64,000 nt of DNA, taken from contig DLSM01000003.1 in the NCBI GenBank assembly GCA_002500135.1, forward strand, positions 1 to 64,000, in the 5' to 3' direction. The translations under genes were made by a program, and so were the position numbers. A model generated the notes under the pieces. It ran no database searches and was not told the origin of the DNA. It saw only the letters and a program-made list of their open reading frames with translations. Position 1 is the stretch's first letter, and every line of letters begins with the position of its first letter. The stretch is from Christensenella sp. UBA7862. GTDB taxonomy: Bacteria > Bacillota > Clostridia > Christensenellales > UBA1242. Below, piece by piece: positions 60,858-64,000 of the stretch.

Positions 60858-61075
60858 TTTTTGTTGATTTTTTATATACCAAATTGAATATTACAAGCAA
60901 ATTCGTATCGTTATAACATTCTTAAATACTACGATTTATAATTTATACAATTTTATACTTTTCAATATAACTTGTAAAATATTTCTACAAGATTATTCCT
61001 ATAGTATTGTTTTTGCAATAATATTTTCACTTAATTTTATTGTAAAGTTTAATATTGCTCAAAAAATATATCATT
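60858..61075. other. AT-rich spacer after the Hint-protein gene
   Basis: About 218 bp, over 75 percent A+T by eye, between the first Hint-protein gene and the terminator before asd. It contains several short TATAAT-like strings without paired -35 boxes. I find no gene, riboswitch or repeat in it. The whole gap between asd and the Hint-protein gene is 314 bp. Confidence 0.6.
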
Positions 61076-63091
61076 TTACTTAAAAACTGCTGTGAAGTGG
61101 GTGCTATAGCGGACTTCAAAAGTGTCACCTGGGTGATAAATTTTGCTATCTGCGGAGCAATACCAATAAGAAAAGTTTTCTGCATTTGAACCAGTATAAG
61201 TTGGAATTGTGTAGGTGTCATAATCTGCATAAACATTGGACTTTTCCTCAAATTTAGCAATGTCTTCGGCGGTCTTTGGAACGGTGAAATTTTGGAAAGC
61301 GTCATTGTCCGTTGTCACCACCCAAAGGCTTTTGCCGTCTGCGTTTTTGACTGTTTCTTGTTTGTGCTTTTCGCTGTTGACGGTGTCACGAATAATCATG
61401 TCACGCACCATTTCTCTTGTAAATTCTGCTGTTTCTGTAAGCCCGTTTTCATAAAGGAAACTGCACCATTCGACCAAGATTTGCCACTCTGCGCCACGAT
61501 AGCCTATCATATCTCTTGGAAGCATATCAAAGTATGTTTTCATTGTTTCTTCGGAATAAAGGTGAACTGGAATTGCGTCAATGCCAAAATTTGATAGGTC
61601 AATGCCGAAAATATTTGAGCATAGAAGTGTGAAAGTTTTGTCGGCAGCGTTTTCTGTGCCGTCTTTGTTAAGTCCAGCACCATAGACTGGGTTGCCGTCA
61701 TCATCACGCAAATAGTCTTCGGTCAAAACTTTTTGTCTTAATGGGTTGGCATAGACCAAGTTTTCGTCAAAACCATACATATTGTGAAAGCCCAGAGCGT
61801 CTGCTTCGTTGGTCAGATAGTCGCTTGCAAAGAAGTTCCACATTTGCCCCATAATTGGTTGGCAATATTGCACAATGTCGTGTGAAATTTTAATTTCTGT
61901 CACCGCTGTCCATGACCATGAAGGAGAACCATTGTTGTAATTCATCTTTACAATTTCACTGCCTACGTGGAAGTTGTCTGTGTCGGTCACTGCTGAATAT
62001 TGATAGGAATATTCGCCCGTTTCGGTGTTTAAGTTTCTTGTAAACATTGAATGTGGTGGGACAAATGTAAGTTCACCGCCGTCTGCAAATTTTACATAAA
62101 CCACTTCTTGTTCGCCATTTGTTGTGCTGTGTTTGTTGAGCCAATGGCAATAGCCTGTGTCAATTTTGCCAGTGTCGTGGTTGAAGCGATAAATTCTGTC
62201 GAAAAATGATATATCTTCAATATTTTTGTAACTGCCGTCTGCAAGCATAACTTTTGTGCCAAAGACAATGCAACCGCTTATTGGTTGTTCAGATTCTTGA
62301 CGTTTAATTGTGTCGCTCCATGTTGCGACCAATGTGTGGTCAGATTTATTTGTAAGTTCAGAGCCGTTTGATATGGTGTCTTCGCCAAGTTTCCAGCCGT
62401 CAAACTGCATATTTGCATAGCCGTCTGCAAAATAGTCTGTGTATTCCCTTTCGGTTTCACGAAGATAGACATATTTTGGGGTTGGAAGCCCGCCGTAGTT
62501 GCCACCTGACTTGGAGAAAGTTCTTTTGGCAAGAAGTTTTAGGTTGCTGACGGTGAGAGTTAGGTCTTGCGACTGCTCTGCGATGTTAAATTGAATAACA
62601 ACAAAATAGTCTTTTGACTCGGTGCAAGTGTAGGACAAAGTTCCCGATTGTTTTGTGTCATTTGGGGTGACTTTTTTCTCTGCTACAAGACCGTCTGAGC
62701 CTTCAGCGGATAGTGCTTGTCCGTAAATTTGGGCGGAAATTTCGTTGTTGCCCGAAAGGTTGTGTGAACTTTCATAGGAAAACTCCCATGTATAGACCCA
62801 GTCTTTTTCAAGCGGCAAAGAAAGATACACTTGCTCGGTGTAGGTGGTGTTTTTGCCAAAAGAAAATGTTGTTGCAAGGGCTTCTTCGTCAAAGGTGTTT
62901 GAAACTATGTGATTGTCAGATTTTGGCCCAAAATTCCACCTATCCACATCTGCAAAAAGTGCTTTTGAATAGTCCAGTGTAAGCGTAAAAGTTGTGCTTT
63001 GAGGTTCTGCCCCACCGCAGCCAGTGAGAGTGAGTGCCACACCCAAAACAAGGCAGCAAACCAGTGCCAAAAGTTTTACAAATTTTTTCAT
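61076..63091 (-). CDS. Lipoprotein with jelly-roll-like domain, InlB-type repeats and a Hint (hedgehog/intein) domain
   Basis: 671 residues. A lipoprotein signal peptide ends in LTGC (Cys25). Residues about 33-190 look like a beta-sandwich carbohydrate-binding domain; a FDGW-type InlB repeat follows at 228-258. The Hint domain runs from the candidate nucleophile Cys274 in SGCIVFGTKVMLADGSYKNI (block A) through the block B His347 in LTFVPPHSMF to WNFFASDYLTN (418-428), where the usual His-Asn has become Thr-Asn. A conserved module MYGFDENLVYANPLRQKVL ... GYRGAEWQILV and a final InlB-like THFTAVF follow. AAAGGAG precedes the ATG. Exported, lipid-anchored; function unknown, possibly self-cleaving at Cys274. 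Confidence 0.8.
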   Translation of the reverse strand: MKKFVKLLALVCCLVLGVALTLTGCGGAEPQSTTFTLTLDYSKALFADVDRWNFGPKSDNHIVSNTFDEEALATTFSFGKNTTYTEQVYLSLPLEKDWVYTWEFSYESSHNLSGNNEISAQIYGQALSAEGSDGLVAEKKVTPNDTKQSGTLSYTCTESKDYFVVIQFNIAEQSQDLTLTVSNLKLLAKRTFSKSGGNYGGLPTPKYVYLRETEREYTDYFADGYANMQFDGWKLGEDTISNGSELTNKSDHTLVATWSDTIKRQESEQPISGCIVFGTKVMLADGSYKNIEDISFFDRIYRFNHDTGKIDTGYCHWLNKHSTTNGEQEVVYVKFADGGELTFVPPHSMFTRNLNTETGEYSYQYSAVTDTDNFHVGSEIVKMNYNNGSPSWSWTAVTEIKISHDIVQYCQPIMGQMWNFFASDYLTNEADALGFHNMYGFDENLVYANPLRQKVLTEDYLRDDDGNPVYGAGLNKDGTENAADKTFTLLCSNIFGIDLSNFGIDAIPVHLYSEETMKTYFDMLPRDMIGYRGAEWQILVEWCSFLYENGLTETAEFTREMVRDMIIRDTVNSEKHKQETVKNADGKSLWVVTTDNDAFQNFTVPKTAEDIAKFEEKSNVYADYDTYTIPTYTGSNAENFSYWYCSADSKIYHPGDTFEVRYSTHFTAVFK

Positions 63092-63162
63092 TTTTTCTCC
63101 TTTTTCTTGTTGTATTGTGCAATAAATTTAAATTATACACAGACACCCCATCTTCACAGGTC

Positions 63163-64000
63163 TTATGTGGAATAAACCGCAGTGAAGTGGGTGTTTGTGC
63201 GGACTTTATAGGTGTCGCCAGCGTAGTAAATCTTTCCGTCAGAAGAACTGAGCCACCCGACAAAGCCTTCTTCTTCAATGTTTGGCAAAATGTAATGAGT
63301 GTATTCCTCGAAGAAGAAGTCTTGTGGGTTGAAATGTTCGTTCATGACATCTTCTGACGTGGTTACAACATACATGAATTTGCCGTTTTCATTGGTTGGT
63401 GGCAAAACACGTTCGTTTTCGTTGTTTGCAACTTCGCTTAAAAGTATGTCAATCATGAAGTCCATGTTGAGCATATCGTTGTCAATCAAAATCTTCCATT
63501 CTCTGCCACGGAAGCCAACAATATCCCTATCTGTCCAGCCCATGTTTTTAAGTTCTTTTTCTGTGAATAAGTGCTTGTCGTAAGTGCCGTTTAGAACTTT
63601 TTGTCTGATACTTGACGCATAGGTCAAATTCTTCTTAAAGCCATACATGTTTTGGAAAATGATTGTGTTTGGAACGGTGGTTAGAATATTCCCCGCAAAG
63701 CAGTTCCACATGCCAGAAGTTATGATTGAATATGCAGGGGTTTCTTCTTCGATGTAGCAAATTCCCGTTACAACTGCCTCGCCCCATGTGGCACAAGATT
63801 CATAACTTGATTGACACGTGCAAGCAGAACACGTGGAGCAAGTTGTGTTTGCACAGTCGTTTGCGATATATTTTAGAACCCGAGTTCCAATATAGAATTT
63901 CGCTGGGTCGGTGACTGCGACATATTTGTTTTGGTCTAGGCTGAACACTGCATGGTCGCCAACAAATCTTATCGTTTCGCCGTCCGAGAATGTAACTTCC
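63163..64000 (-). CDS. Hint-domain surface protein, paralogue of the preceding gene (partial, 5' end beyond window)
   Basis: 279 visible codons; the N-terminus lies past 64000. The visible part begins in Hint block B, EVTFSDGETIRFVGDHAVF, with the block B His, continues through a Cys-rich insert (CANTTCSTCSACTC), and reaches SGMWNCFAGNILTT, where the terminal His-Asn is replaced by Thr-Thr. The next module, NMYGFKKNLTYASSIRQKVL and IVGFRGREWKILI, then KIYYAGDTYKVRTNTHFTAVY, matches the downstream gene closely. A GTG at 63948 is internal, not a start. The two genes are 71 nt apart, so they are a tandem duplication. A function is not known. Confidence 0.75.
   Translation of the reverse strand, partial: EVTFSDGETIRFVGDHAVFSLDQNKYVAVTDPAKFYIGTRVLKYIANDCANTTCSTCSACTCQSSYESCATWGEAVVTGICYIEEETPAYSIITSGMWNCFAGNILTTVPNTIIFQNMYGFKKNLTYASSIRQKVLNGTYDKHLFTEKELKNMGWTDRDIVGFRGREWKILIDNDMLNMDFMIDILLSEVANNENERVLPPTNENGKFMYVVTTSEDVMNEHFNPQDFFFEEYTHYILPNIEEEGFVGWLSSSDGKIYYAGDTYKVRTNTHFTAVYST

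Noticed and set aside
60858..61075. A lysine riboswitch before asd
   Set aside because: The region lacks the GC-rich conserved blocks of the L-box, and the terminator with promoter explains the space better.
61076..63091. A splicing intein in the first Hint protein
   Set aside because: The C-terminal His-Asn and a following Cys, Ser or Thr are missing, and the flanking pieces do not form an interrupted known protein.
61076..64000. A polymorphic toxin with immunity gene
   Set aside because: There is no variable toxin domain, both proteins share the same C-terminal module, and no small immunity-like gene lies in the 71-nt gap.
1..64000. A CRISPR array, prophage or insertion sequence
   Set aside because: No regularly spaced repeats, transposase, integrase or phage structural genes were found on reading both strands.

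Overview
This AT-rich 64 kb window is typical of an anaerobic, low-GC Bacillota genome, most likely an uncultured gut Clostridia relative. The evidence is a pyruvate:ferredoxin oxidoreductase, an Enterococcus-type V-ATPase operon (ntpFIKECGABD) with Na+-site residues, a T-box-controlled thrS, the Firmicutes order infC-rpmI-rplT, a YtxC-like sporulation-family gene beside thrS, and the Bacillus/Clostridium block plsX-rnc-smc-ftsY ... ylxM-ffh-rpsP-khpA-rimM-trmD. Nearly all genes lie on the minus strand. The exceptions are nifJ/por and one tRNA-Leu(CAG). I saw no prophage, insertion sequence, CRISPR array or rRNA.

Layout. 1-7.8 kb: translation genes (efp, a SpoU methyltransferase, rplT, rpmI, infC, thrS, ytxC, rpsI, rplM, truA). 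8-11.5 kb: the oxidoreductase on the plus strand. 11.5-24.8 kb: the V-ATPase operon, with a 1647-residue membrane-anchored papain-fold surface protein directly downstream of ntpD. 25-28.6 kb: three little-known genes (a two-helix membrane protein, a TPR protein, and a PepD-like protein that appears to have lost its metal ligands). 28.7-36.4 kb: rpmF-yceD, tRNA-Leu, lysS, a DUF1292 gene, ruvX, tsf, rpsB, an iscU/nifS pair, rplS and yraN. 36.4-56.5 kb: housekeeping genes for RNA processing, protein targeting, the HslUV protease, topoisomerase I, DNA uptake/recombination (dprA, comM), chromosome condensation (smc) and phospholipid synthesis (plsX). 56.6-60.8 kb: the lysine/diaminopimelate operon asd-dapA-dapB-lysC. 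61-64 kb: two tandem, related surface proteins with Hint (hedgehog/intein-like) domains, the second cut by the window edge.

Regulation is readable in many gaps. It includes a thrS T-box with an ACC specifier, a switch-like leader before infC, an H-type pseudoknot in the rpsB leader, a hairpin leader before rplM, many promoters close to the TTGACA/TATAAT consensus, and intrinsic terminators. infC lacks an ATG and most likely starts at AUU. truA and the yceD-like gene have strong promoters so close to the ATG that their mRNAs should be leaderless or nearly so.

The least explained signals are an almost perfect four-way (cloverleaf) inverted-repeat element between trxA and ylxM, the tandem Hint-domain proteins at the right end, and the PepD-like pseudo-peptidase. 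All assignments come from reading the sequence; no database search was run.
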